Position numbers and translations under genes: made by a program. Positions 9,601 through 21,669 of a stretch of 63,026 bases of DNA are shown in pieces. The stretch comes from Actinomycetes bacterium (GTDB lineage Bacteria; Actinomycetota; Acidimicrobiia; Acidimicrobiales; JABEUL01): the NCBI GenBank assembly GCA_021777355.1, contig JAJYDO010000004.1:1-63026 (forward strand), given 5' to 3'. Numbering within the stretch: position 1 is the first letter of the stretch; every line of letters begins with the position of its first letter. A model generated the notes under the pieces. That model saw only the letters and a list, made by a program, of their open reading frames with translations. It made no database searches and was not told the DNA's origin.

Positions 9601-10064
9601 CCGGCGAAGCGATCCAGGGGCACGAGATCCAGGCAGACGCTGCAGGTATCTTGATCAATTAGCGATCCGACGTGGATATCACTAGAAAGGAAATAATCAC
9701 TTCCAGGTACGACAAGCCCGTGCTTAGCAATTTGTTCGGTTGATAAGTTGGCTGCGTTCGGTCCCGAAGCCCAGTGATAAACCGTTTTTATTTTAGTTCC
9801 AGGGCCAAATTCGTGTATGAATTCGTCAGAGTTGTAACGAACTTTAACTTCAACATGGTGGCATCGACCTATGTGGATATGGTTATGGTCTCGAATCCCC
9901 GCTTCTTCGATGGTGAGGTCGAGGTCGAGGTCATCGTCAACTTCCTCAATCCAAACCTTTTCGTCCGGATCAGAATCAATTACAAGCTCTCTGACTCTGG
10001 ATGTTGCTTCGACTTCTCTAATAACCGGTTTTTCACTTGAGTAATTGTGTAAAAATAGTTCCAT
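9597..10064 (-). CDS. tandem beta-grasp ubiquitin-like protein (multiubiquitin type)
   Basis: A 155-residue protein that looks like two beta-grasp units in tandem. The first covers about residues 1-68 and ends in the strand HIHIG. The second runs from about 70 to 155, opening with the strand VEVKVRYN and closing with CLDLVPLDRFAG. This resembles the multiubiquitin domain family described by Iyer, Burroughs and Aravind next to E1, E2 and JAB genes. The chain ends in a glycine at the natural stop codon, so a conjugatable C-terminus may need no trimming. It is the first gene of the operon, starts about 50 bases below the shared operator, and overlaps the E2-like gene by four bases. It is the likely modifier. 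Confidence 0.75.
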   Translation of the reverse strand: MELFLHNYSSEKPVIREVEATSRVRELVIDSDPDEKVWIEEVDDDLDLDLTIEEAGIRDHNHIHIGRCHHVEVKVRYNSDEFIHEFGPGTKIKTVYHWASGPNAANLSTEQIAKHGLVVPGSDYFLSSDIHVGSLIDQDTCSVCLDLVPLDRFAG

Positions 10065-10110
10065 GAATCCATCTTTCTATTGTGGTATCCCCCTGACAGC
10101 ATCGGGGAGC

Positions 10111-10166
10111 GGGTATACTTTACCTCTGAGGTATATGATATCATATTTACCTTAGAGGTATATCAT
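10111..10166. promoter_or_regulatory. divergent promoter region with twin palindromic operators
   Basis: The gap between the ubiquitin-like operon and the HigB-like gene has two copies of TTTACCT-n3-AGGTATAT, starting at 10119 and 10146, exactly 27 bases apart. Each core is itself an inverted repeat (ACCTCTGAGGT and ACCTTAGAGGT). Between them is the 14-base palindrome ATATGATATCATAT at 10133-10146. The layout fits cooperative binding of two dimers of a helix-turn-helix repressor controlling both directions. The XRE-ImmA protein encoded at 10479 is the obvious candidate regulator. Confidence 0.7.
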
Positions 10167-10179
10167 TTGGCAAAAAACT

Positions 10180-10482
10180 ATGAAAATAACTTTCTACAGA
10201 GCGGCGCTCGCGTCGTTGTGTAACTCGGAACAGCGCTTGGTTGAACTTTGGGGAAAAGATGATGGGCATATGGTTGGGCGCAGATTGCTAGAGCTTCGTG
10301 CAGTAGATACGGGTAGCATCGAAAATCTCCCGAAAGTGGTTATAAAGAAGGGTAACGGGGGCGATACAACTATAGACTTCGGAGGGAAGATAATAGTCCG
10401 TGGACTAATCACGAGCGCCAACTTGGTGGAAGAAAGTATCTTGATCACTAGTATTGAGGTCAAAGGGAGTGTTCGTAAGTGA
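10180..10482 (+). CDS. HigB/RelE-like toxin component
   Basis: A 100-residue basic protein starting MKITFYRAALASLCNSEQRL. The pattern of an N-terminal strand, a charged helix pair with LCNSE, and an RRLLELRAVDT segment matches HigB/RelE plasmid-maintenance killers, which are mRNA interferases acting at the ribosome. The C-terminal strands (IIVRGLIT, ILITSIEV) fit the fold. The ATG has no clear ribosome site and lies just below the operator, so the transcript may be nearly leaderless. The stop overlaps the next gene by four bases (GTGA), typical of toxin-antitoxin pairs. It could instead be a degenerate toxin kept as a co-regulator. Confidence 0.65.
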   Translation: MKITFYRAALASLCNSEQRLVELWGKDDGHMVGRRLLELRAVDTGSIENLPKVVIKKGNGGDTTIDFGGKIIVRGLITSANLVEESILITSIEVKGSVRK

Positions 10483-11549
10483 CAAGAAGCAAACAATATC
10501 CGTATCGCCCGGACTACATGATTCCTCCTGGCGAGACATTGCGGGACAAAATCACCGGGATGAACTTATCTCAGGCTGAATTGGCGGTACGGGCAGGGAT
10601 CTCCGCCAAACATGTGAATCAAATTGTGCATGGAGTGGCACCTATCACTTTGGAGACGGCTATAGCGCTTGACCGGATTACCGGTATTCCCGCCAGTGTT
10701 TGGAACCACCTCGAGGCAAACTACCGCGAGACACTACTTCGTTATACGGCAAGTACTCTTTCAGTGGATGACCAAGCCTGGATGGATTCATTACCAATCA
10801 ACGAGTTAAAGCGACGTAAAATCCTTCCAGATGAGAAAGATCGAGTGAAGTTATTCGACGCTTTATTGTCATTTTTTGGGGTTGCCGACCGTGTAGCTTG
10901 GGATCGTATATGGAAAGGACAAGTAGCATCTTTTCGAAGGTCCAGCGCGTACCGAAGCGCTCCGGAGTCGGTAATATCATGGCTGCGAATAGCACAAATT
11001 TCAGCACAAGCAGTTAACACTGAGATGTTTTCTACCACCAAGTTTCGGAAAGTGCTCAGTGAGATCCGCTCTCTCACTTCGAACGGTGACCCCAATGATA
11101 TCGTTCCATTGTGTGCTGAGGCAGGAGTGGTAGTCGTCTTTGTTTCCGAAGTTAAGGGATGTCACATCAGCGGAGCCGCATGGTGGGCGAGTAAGAACAG
11201 AGCTATTATTTCTCTAAGTGATCGATACAAAAGGGATGATCAATTCTGGTTCTCTTTCTTCCACGAAGCGGCTCATTTACTTATGCACTCAAAGAAGGAA
11301 ACTTTCGTAGATGATGGTAAAGACAACAACATAGTCGAAGAGGAAGCCGACACATTTGCAGCGAACTTTCTAATACCACGAAATTATGAGGAGCTTTTGG
11401 TCACCCTAAAGACGGAAAGTGATGTTAGAGCTTTTGCTTCGGAAATTGGCATAGCTCCCGGAATAGTTGTGGGGCGGCTACAGCATGACCGAAAGTTGGA
11501 TTGGAGTCAAGGAAATAATCTTAAGCGCGGGTTGCGCATCATCGACTGA
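10479..11549 (+). CDS. XRE-family HTH protein with ImmA/IrrE metallopeptidase domain
   Basis: A 356-residue two-domain protein. The N-terminal ~100 residues form an XRE/HigA-like helix-turn-helix (LSQAELAVRAGISAKHVNQI, residues about 30-50). The C-terminal half has the ImmA/IrrE zinc peptidase signature HEAAH at 262-266, followed by EEEADTFAANFLIPR. In ImmA-type systems such peptidases cut a repressor to release a silenced element. Here repressor and peptidase are in one chain, which suggests self-cleavage or relief by a signal. It overlaps the HigB-like gene by four bases and probably binds the twin operator at 10111-10166, silencing both its own operon and the ubiquitin-like operon. Confidence 0.8.
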   Translation: MTRSKQYPYRPDYMIPPGETLRDKITGMNLSQAELAVRAGISAKHVNQIVHGVAPITLETAIALDRITGIPASVWNHLEANYRETLLRYTASTLSVDDQAWMDSLPINELKRRKILPDEKDRVKLFDALLSFFGVADRVAWDRIWKGQVASFRRSSAYRSAPESVISWLRIAQISAQAVNTEMFSTTKFRKVLSEIRSLTSNGDPNDIVPLCAEAGVVVVFVSEVKGCHISGAAWWASKNRAIISLSDRYKRDDQFWFSFFHEAAHLLMHSKKETFVDDGKDNNIVEEEADTFAANFLIPRNYEELLVTLKTESDVRAFASEIGIAPGIVVGRLQHDRKLDWSQGNNLKRGLRIID

Positions 11550-12167
11550 TGATTTAATATCTTGGGTATAGCGATTCTATTAAGCGGCCCGTCCGTCCTC
11601 GAGGTTGCGTTGTACTAACAATCTTCTACTTGAAAATTATCGCTTGACGTCAAAATGAATCATTATCACAACCTTAACAATCTACGTGCAGTCGCGTGCT
11701 GTTGATTAATGAAGCTTTTGAGAAACATAGTTGCAGCCATACAAAACACGGATTATTAGACATTGTTGAAAATCGTGCGATTGATAGCCTAGGCAATATC
11801 TAGCTCTCTTGAATGATAAATACCGCTCCAATAACTGATTGTTCAAAGTTACTTTTGCAGCGATTACGTGTCACAAATACCGGATGATTGCAGTAACATA
11901 CTGTCACGCAAGTTACTTAAATTGCCAGTTGACTTGTGTAAGTGTTCTAACTAATAACTTGTAACCAATACCTTGCTTGTCATAAAAGTGCCACCACTAG
12001 CTTTCCCAAGCTGAGTCCTCGGGTTTGATTTTCGCTGCCCATTCCAAAAAGAAAGTCGAGAGCTTATTAGCTACCTAACGGATTATCCTCGACCAAGAAC
12101 CTATGGCTTAATTATCTCTCTGGCGCCACAAACTACAGGAAATCTTGGAAAATGACGATAAACGCAG
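11550..12167. other. non-coding stretch at the island's right edge
   Basis: About 620 bases with no convincing reading frame on either strand, between the XRE-ImmA gene and the tRNA-like remnant. No integrase remnant is recognisable. The AT-rich, frame-poor sequence is consistent with decayed mobile DNA. Confidence 0.5.
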
Positions 12168-12195
12168 GCTGCTGGTTCAAATCCAGATGACCCCA
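12168..12195 (+). other. tRNA 3'-end remnant, candidate att site
   Basis: The bases contain GCTGGTTCAAATCCAG followed by ATGACCCCA, the look of a tRNA T-arm, acceptor strand and discriminator base. No matching 5' half lies upstream, so this is not a complete tRNA. A detached tRNA 3' end on the far side of an island is what site-specific integration into a tRNA leaves behind. The intact tRNA would then lie left of this window. It differs from the local tRNA-Ile at several positions, so it is probably from another tRNA. Confidence 0.45.
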
Positions 12196-12243
12196 CTAAT
12201 CCTAGAAAAGGCGACTCAATTCAGTCCTTGGATTGGTCTATTT

Positions 12244-12294
12244 CGTGCCCCAAACGTGCCCCACCAGAATAAAAACGTGCCCCAAACGTGCCCT
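12244..12294 (+). repeat. CGTGCCCC direct repeat array
   Basis: A 19-base unit made of two CGTGCCC motifs joined by CAAA occurs at 12244-12262 and again at 12276-12294, the second differing only in its last base. The four CGTGCCC motifs start at 12244, 12255, 12276 and 12287, all in the same orientation. The 11-base step within each pair is about one helix turn, so this looks like a protein-binding array. Given the adjacent tRNA remnant, integrase or excisionase arm sites are a reasonable guess. Confidence 0.6.
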
Positions 12295-12387
12295 TTCCAG
12301 GGGTATTTCAAGGGAATTGTGGGTAAACAAAGGTGTTAACAAGTGACTGATAAATATAGTCTGACCTGCGATAATGGTCCATTTTCC

Positions 12388-12464
12388 TGGTGGGGCTAGC
12401 TGGACTTGAACCAGCGACCTCAGCATTATCAGTGCTGCGCTCTAACCAGCTGAGCTATAGCCCC
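12388..12464 (-). tRNA. tRNA-Ile (GAT)
   Basis: On the minus strand the sequence begins GGGGCTATAGCTCAG, has the anticodon loop CTGATAA (anticodon GAT), the T-arm GGTTCAAGTCC and the acceptor end AGCCCC with discriminator A and an encoded CCA. All four arms pair normally. A tRNA-Ile downstream of gyrA in the same direction is the usual arrangement in many actinobacteria. Confidence 0.97.
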
Positions 12465-12510
12465 AATGTGTATGAGAAATTAATATTACTCTGAATCCAA
12501 TCATTGGTCG

Positions 12511-12527
12511 AAAAACCCCCCGTTTTT
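12511..12527 (-). terminator. weak hairpin below gyrA
   Basis: A short inverted repeat (AAAAAC, five-base loop, GTTTTT) lies directly after the gyrA stop codon. The stem is A/T-rich and only six pairs long, so it may act poorly as a terminator. Confidence 0.3.
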
Positions 12528-12528
12528 G

Positions 12529-16975
<4,447 letters not shown>

Positions 16976-16994
16976 TTACTCTTTCCGGGCTAAA

Positions 16995-17020
16995 AGGACC
17001 TAATTTCTTGGTTTAGTCCT
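16995..17020 (-). terminator. candidate terminator below dciA
   Basis: On the minus strand AGGACTAA pairs with TTAGGTCCT (one bulged base) and is followed by TTTT. It lies between dciA and gyrB and could end the dnaN-recF-dciA transcript. Confidence 0.5.
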
Positions 17021-17065
17021 AACCTTTCTACATATATACACTACCAGTTATAGCGGCTTCAGAAG

Positions 17066-17371
17066 TCATTTTTTGGGTCTTCTGACCATTACTTTCACGT
17101 CTCTGGGCGCCTGCTCTTTGAATCTTTCTTCCAATTTCGAAATTACTAGCGGGATTAGGTACTTTGATTGGGATGCCCAACCCGGATCTTCAGTCTCAAG
17201 GGTTAAAACACCATCTAAAATGGTATAAGGTTTTGAGAATTTTGCTATCTCTTTTCCGGCTATTTCCGGCCAGTTTGAAAAGATCTCCTTAATTACCGCT
17301 AAGGGTCCGGCTTCTGTACGGCTTAACAGCTTCTCCAATGCTACATTCAGTCTCTCCGCATCTTTTTCCAT
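17066..17371 (-). CDS. dciA: DciA-like helicase-associated protein (DUF721)
   Basis: A 101-residue protein with the DUF721 pattern: an N-terminal helical part, then IFSNWPEIAGKEIAKFSKPYTI and the strand VLTLETEDPGWASQSKYL. DciA helps load the replicative helicase DnaB in bacteria that lack DnaC or DnaI. No DnaC or DnaI is seen near dnaB in this window, which fits. It sits two bases after recF and before gyrB, the standard actinobacterial position. It is shorter than many homologues, which carry a longer N-terminal extension. Confidence 0.85.
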   Translation of the reverse strand: MEKDAERLNVALEKLLSRTEAGPLAVIKEIFSNWPEIAGKEIAKFSKPYTILDGVLTLETEDPGWASQSKYLIPLVISKLEERFKEQAPRDVKVMVRRPKK

Positions 17372-17373
17372 GG

Positions 17374-18444
17374 CTATGTAAAAGGGGTTTCCATAATAAC
17401 TTCTTGGCTGACTTCAAGACCTGGGAGCTTTAGGGCCGAAGTGATAAAAACCTGATCTTTTGGGAGATTTTCAAGGAGTCCGAATATCCTTGAGATATCC
17501 AACTCTGAAGTAATGTCATCCAAAAGCATTACCGGCGCTTCTCCAAACTCATCGGTGAGTAACAAATGTCCCGATAAGATAAATGTTAACGCCAAACTTC
17601 TTTGCTCTCCCCTAGATGCCTGGGTTCTGGAATCACGGTTATTTAAAAATATCTCTATATCGTCTCTGTGGGGACCAACTGAAGTTGTGGCTTTCTTTAT
17701 ATCTTCTTCTCTTGCTTTCTCTAAGCATGAAATTAAAGAACCATGCCACGTTTTTTGGTATTTAATCTTTACTGAATCTTCTTTTTTTGTTAATTCTTTA
17801 TAAGCAAGAGTAATTTGCGGGCTCAGTTTTTCCAATAGATTTACTCTCTCGAAAACTATTTGCTCACCTGACAAAGCTACTCTTTCATCCCATACTCTAA
17901 GGGATCTCTCAAAGTCTTTATCTTGTCTGATTTGGTTTTGTTTTAATAATCTGTTTCTCTGAATTACTGCTTTTTCATAACGCTCAAGTTCGTCTTTGTA
18001 TTTCAAACTCATTTCACTAGCAAGGCGATCTAAATAGCTTCTTCTTTTTTCCGGTGGCCCGGGAATAAGGTTCACATCGTCAGGGGTAAATAGTGTTGCT
18101 TTTAAATTAATATCATATTTTTTTGAGATTGTTTTAGGCTGAACTAAATTTCCGTTAAAGGTAGTTAAAAGTTTTTGTCCTACGTCAATGTTTATAGCTA
18201 GATCTCTATTTTGATAGTTAGTGACCGATTGGATTAAAGCCTTTTCCTCACCTTTTTTTATTAGAGTTGAATTGTTTCCCGGCCTAAACGAACTTTGATT
18301 TATTACTAAATATATTGCCTCTAATAGTGTGGTCTTCCCAGTTCCATTTTTACCAATTATTGATATTAAACCTTCATTGTGGAATTTCCATGTTCCTTTG
18401 GATATATTTCTGAGATTTTCAATATAGAGTTCATCTATGTTCAT
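17374..18444 (-). CDS. recF: DNA replication and repair ATPase RecF
   Basis: A 356-residue SMC-like ATPase that helps load RecA at gapped DNA. Walker A GKNGTGKTT lies near residue 31, the ABC signature ASRGEQRSLAL near 275, and Walker B VMLLDDITSELD near 304. Length is normal. It lies ten bases after dnaN and two before dciA, so the three are probably co-transcribed. The sequence is noticeably richer in A and T than its neighbours, but all key motifs are intact. Confidence 0.95.
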   Translation of the reverse strand: MNIDELYIENLRNISKGTWKFHNEGLISIIGKNGTGKTTLLEAIYLVINQSSFRPGNNSTLIKKGEEKALIQSVTNYQNRDLAINIDVGQKLLTTFNGNLVQPKTISKKYDINLKATLFTPDDVNLIPGPPEKRRSYLDRLASEMSLKYKDELERYEKAVIQRNRLLKQNQIRQDKDFERSLRVWDERVALSGEQIVFERVNLLEKLSPQITLAYKELTKKEDSVKIKYQKTWHGSLISCLEKAREEDIKKATTSVGPHRDDIEIFLNNRDSRTQASRGEQRSLALTFILSGHLLLTDEFGEAPVMLLDDITSELDISRIFGLLENLPKDQVFITSALKLPGLEVSQEVIMETPFT

Positions 18445-18453
18445 TTATGAAAA

Positions 18454-19557
18454 TTAAGCAACTCTCACTGGCATTAGAACATATCGATAATTGCTGTCGC
18501 TCACTCCGCTTATAAGTGCCGGTTTTCCTTTTTCAGGGACTCTAATCATTACTTCGTTTTCTGTTACGGCTTCTATGCCATCTGCTAAATACTGCGGGTT
18601 AAACGAAGTGGAAGTTGGTTCGCCATCAATCTCGCCATCCATTCTCTCTACGGCTTTACCTACTTCCGACGTGACTACTGCTAACTCTAAGCCTCCCTCA
18701 TCAGTTGTTAATCTCACAGACGTTGTGGCATCCCTAACCAATAATCTCATTCTTTTAATTGCTTCAAGGATAACTGATTTCTCTACCTTTATGGTTTGAA
18801 TAAATTCTTTTGGTATCAATTGTTCGTAGCTTGGAAAAGAATCGTTAATTAATTGGGTTGTTAATGAAGTGTTACCTATTCTGAATCTTGCATGCAACCC
18901 GTCCATGTATAAAAATATGGCGTCTTCACCTTGTGATTCAGCCATCCTGTCAACTTCATGCAACGCACGTGCTGGAACTAAAACTTGGGTTCCGGATGAA
19001 ATGGCTTTTGTGTCGACTAGATCTCTTATGGCCAAACGGTATGAGTCAGTTGCAACAAGTCTTAATGAGGTTTCGTTTGCACTCAGCAACACACCGGTTA
19101 AAACCGGCCTCACTTCATCATCAGATGCTGACCTCACTACTTGGGATATAGCTTCTGACAAACTTTTTGCTGGGAGTTCTACTTCATCGCCTGTTATATC
19201 CGGAGTCGGCGGAAAAGTTTCAAGCGGGTATATTTGGACTTCAAAGTGCGTTCTTCCGGCCTCTATTATTGCTTTGTCATCTTCTACAACTATTGACACT
19301 GAACCTTCTGGCATAGACCTTGCTATGTCGGTTATCAGCCTTGATGGTATTACCCCGGAACCATTTTCTCTTCCGTCAACCTCCATTGTCGTAATAATTG
19401 TCGTGTCGATATCGGTAGCAGTAAGGGTTGCTGAATTTCCGTCAACTACGAATTTGATGCCTGATCTCGTCGAAGGTCCAACACCTCGGGCTTGAGCTGC
19501 TCTCCCCACAAGCGCGAGAGTTTTTACTAAATAATCACGCTCAGCTAAAAACCTCAT
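18454..19557 (-). CDS. dnaN: DNA polymerase III beta sliding clamp
   Basis: A 367-residue ring-forming clamp that holds the replicative polymerase on DNA. It shows the three-domain beta-clamp pattern, starting MRFLAERDYLVKTLALVGRA and ending in the conserved YRYVLMPVR motif. It follows the putative origin region downstream of dnaA and leads the dnaN-recF-dciA group. Length is typical of the family. Confidence 0.97.
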   Translation of the reverse strand: MRFLAERDYLVKTLALVGRAAQARGVGPSTRSGIKFVVDGNSATLTATDIDTTIITTMEVDGRENGSGVIPSRLITDIARSMPEGSVSIVVEDDKAIIEAGRTHFEVQIYPLETFPPTPDITGDEVELPAKSLSEAISQVVRSASDDEVRPVLTGVLLSANETSLRLVATDSYRLAIRDLVDTKAISSGTQVLVPARALHEVDRMAESQGEDAIFLYMDGLHARFRIGNTSLTTQLINDSFPSYEQLIPKEFIQTIKVEKSVILEAIKRMRLLVRDATTSVRLTTDEGGLELAVVTSEVGKAVERMDGEIDGEPTSTSFNPQYLADGIEAVTENEVMIRVPEKGKPALISGVSDSNYRYVLMPVRVA

Positions 19558-19829
19558 GTAATTCCCTTCTGTTTAAAAGTTTTATATATAAATATAGTTA
19601 GTAGTAGTAGGCCTGTGGATAGTGGATAACTAACTATAAACCCAGATTGCGAGCGATGTTGCAACATGGACAAACTAAGGCGTTTTCCACAACTATAGGG
19701 ATAACTTGCTTAAGTCCACGAAACCTTCCATTCCCTTCCACAATCAAACCATTTCTTCCACAACCCCCAATGCCTGATCTCCACCCATTATTCGAAATTT
19801 ATCCATAACTTTATCCACAAACCTTAAAG
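19558..19829. other. candidate replication origin (oriC) between dnaA and dnaN
   Basis: This 272-base gap has a perfect DnaA box TTATCCACA at 19811-19819. Near matches are TTATCCATA at 19799-19807, TTTTCCACA at 19683-19691, and adjoining reverse copies around 19614-19629 (TGTGGATAG and AGTGGATAA). An A/T-rich run at 19579-19600 could be the unwinding element. Actinobacterial origins are known to lie between dnaA and dnaN, and gene direction switches around this locus. Confidence 0.8.
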
Positions 19830-21185
19830 CTACTGATTCCCTTGCTTAATTTTGCGGATCAAATCAGTTACCTGGTCATATATAGCTCTTCGTTCGCCCA
19901 TAAGTGAAGATATTTTCTCAACGGCGTGAATAACGGTGGTGTGGTCCCGATTACCAAACTCTCTTGCGATAGCAGGATATGAGTAATCCGTTAGTTCACG
20001 ACATAAGTACATACCTATTTGACGTGCCAAAACTAAAGGTCTTCTTCTGCTGGGTCCACAAATATCCTCAATTGAAAATCCGAAAATGTTGGCGGTTTCT
20101 ATCATTATTATTGAAGGAGTAATCTGGCGGGGCGCAAACGAGGCCAAAATATCAGCCAATGCAGTCTCAGCCAGACCTAAATTAACTGAAAGTCCATTAA
20201 GAGAGGCATAAGCGCTCACTCTTATTAAAGCTCCCTCTAGTTCTCTGATGTTGTTAGTGACATGAGTGGCAATAAATTCCTGAACATCATCAGGAACCAC
20301 CAAACCGTCTTTTTCTGCTTTTGAACGAAGAATGGCTATTCTGGTTTCCAGTTCCGGAGGCTGGATGTCAGTTATTAATCCAGACATAAATCTGCTCCGC
20401 AGCCTGTCTTCAACAGTGGCCAAAGATCTCGGCGGCCGATCCGAGGTCAAGACTACTTGTTTTGATGCATTGTATAAAGAATTAAAAGTATGGAAGAACT
20501 CCTCTTGAAGAGAGTCGCTCTTTTCTAAAAACTGAATATCATCAACCAACAAGACATCACACTCTCTGTAACGGCGTTTAAAAGCCGTCGGAGTTGAAGA
20601 TCGGATAGCTTCAACAAACTCATTCATAAAGGTTTCAGTGGAAACATATCTAACAGTCATCATTGGAAAATGTTCGTTTACGTAGTTTCCAATTGCATAT
20701 AACAGGTGAGTTTTTCCGAGTCCGGCGTCACCATGAATAAATAGAGGATTATATGATTTAGCAGGGGATTCAGCTACTGACATGGCAGCGGCGTGTGCAA
20801 ATCGGTTAGATGGTCCAATCACAAAAGAATCGAATACAAATCTTCTATTTACATTCTCCTCGCTTGATGTCTTTCTTGGGGAAAGGGTGGTCTTTTCCTC
20901 AACTTCCGGCAAAATCTCCACCACCTCAGTTGCAGCCAAGGGCTCTCTTTCAATAATTTTTATCTCCATGGGCTCTTTGGCTATCTCTGACAAAAGCTCC
21001 TCTATTACATCTTTATATCTAGTTAGTAAGCGGTCTCTAATCAGTGAACTAGGAGCTGACAGCACCAACTGGTTGGCCTCTTGCTCTTCAAATCGAATGC
21101 CCGCCAACCAGAGATTCCACGTTGCTCCCTGAAACTGCTCTTTAAGTGCTCCAGATGCACTATTCCACAACTCAGTTCCCTTCAT
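19830..21185 (-). CDS. dnaA: chromosomal replication initiator DnaA
   Basis: The initiator ATPase that binds DnaA boxes and opens oriC. About 451 residues from the ATG at 21185; an in-frame TTG six codons upstream is possible but less likely. Walker A is GDAGLGKTHLL, Walker B VLLVDDIQFL, and the C-terminal DNA-binding signature reads FGNRDHTTVIHAVEKI. Domain I (WNLWLAGIRF) is present. Domain II is short compared with high-GC actinobacteria. DnaA-box-like sites on both flanks suggest autoregulation. Confidence 0.97.
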   Translation of the reverse strand: MKGTELWNSASGALKEQFQGATWNLWLAGIRFEEQEANQLVLSAPSSLIRDRLLTRYKDVIEELLSEIAKEPMEIKIIEREPLAATEVVEILPEVEEKTTLSPRKTSSEENVNRRFVFDSFVIGPSNRFAHAAAMSVAESPAKSYNPLFIHGDAGLGKTHLLYAIGNYVNEHFPMMTVRYVSTETFMNEFVEAIRSSTPTAFKRRYRECDVLLVDDIQFLEKSDSLQEEFFHTFNSLYNASKQVVLTSDRPPRSLATVEDRLRSRFMSGLITDIQPPELETRIAILRSKAEKDGLVVPDDVQEFIATHVTNNIRELEGALIRVSAYASLNGLSVNLGLAETALADILASFAPRQITPSIIMIETANIFGFSIEDICGPSRRRPLVLARQIGMYLCRELTDYSYPAIAREFGNRDHTTVIHAVEKISSLMGERRAIYDQVTDLIRKIKQGNQ

Positions 21186-21534
21186 GCCCCAAAAGCCCCC
21201 CAAGTAATACCATTAAATCCACAGACATTTCCACAGTTGTGGACTACGGTTTTCACGGATATGCAGTTTTCTTCAGTTTTCCACATAAATTTCTCATTCT
21301 CCATACTCCGATTAAACACGTAATTAACACTAGAACTAGCAAAATACACTCTTTTCAACGTTACTGCCGAAAATACACCTCTGAATTACTGGCTAAAATG
21401 GAACAGGCCCTAATTGGCGGCTTTAATCCCCAATTAAAATGGCCAAAAGTGGTCTCTTATCGGATCAAATAAGATGAAATAACTAAGGGGATCGTCCCCA
21501 GGGCTCAGATACCCAAAATCTCAGTGAGGATTCA
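21186..21534. promoter_or_regulatory. dnaA-rpmH divergent region with DnaA-box-like sites
   Basis: About 350 bases between divergent dnaA and rpmH. They include the inverted pair TCCACA-GT-TGTGGA at 21230-21243 and TTTTCCACA at 21277-21285. These resemble DnaA boxes with one mismatch and probably let DnaA control its own promoter. A second origin module is possible. No gene is seen here. Confidence 0.55.
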
Positions 21535-21669
21535 GTGAAAAGGACTTTTCAACCAAATAACAGAAAACGTGCTCGTAAGCACGGCTTTCGCCACCGTATG
21601 GCCACCAGGGCCGGCCAGTCGATAATCAAGGCAAGAAGGCGCAAGGGACGTTTGCGCCTCAGTGCGTGA
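21535..21669 (+). CDS. rpmH: 50S ribosomal protein L34
   Basis: A 44-residue, strongly basic ribosomal protein with the family start [17 protein letters not shown] and the RMATRAG motif. The GTG start at 21535 has GAGG six bases upstream. The stop overlaps the rnpA start, so the two are translationally coupled. Size and sequence are typical of bacterial bL34. It leads the rightward rpmH-rnpA-yidD-yidC-jag-rsmG series. Confidence 0.97.
   Translation: MKRTFQPNNRKRARKHGFRHRMATRAGQSIIKARRRKGRLRLSA

Noticed and set aside
11995-12060. Another T-arm-like string (CGGGTTTGATTTTCG)
   Set aside because: The stem does not pair, so it is not a tRNA piece.
12145-12339. Short plus-strand frame across the tRNA remnant
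   Set aside because: It runs through the tRNA-like bases and the CGTGCCCC repeats, so chance is likelier.
18869-19495. Long plus-strand frame (208 codons) opposite dnaN
   Set aside because: It mirrors the coding frame of the certain dnaN gene and has no family motif or ribosome site.
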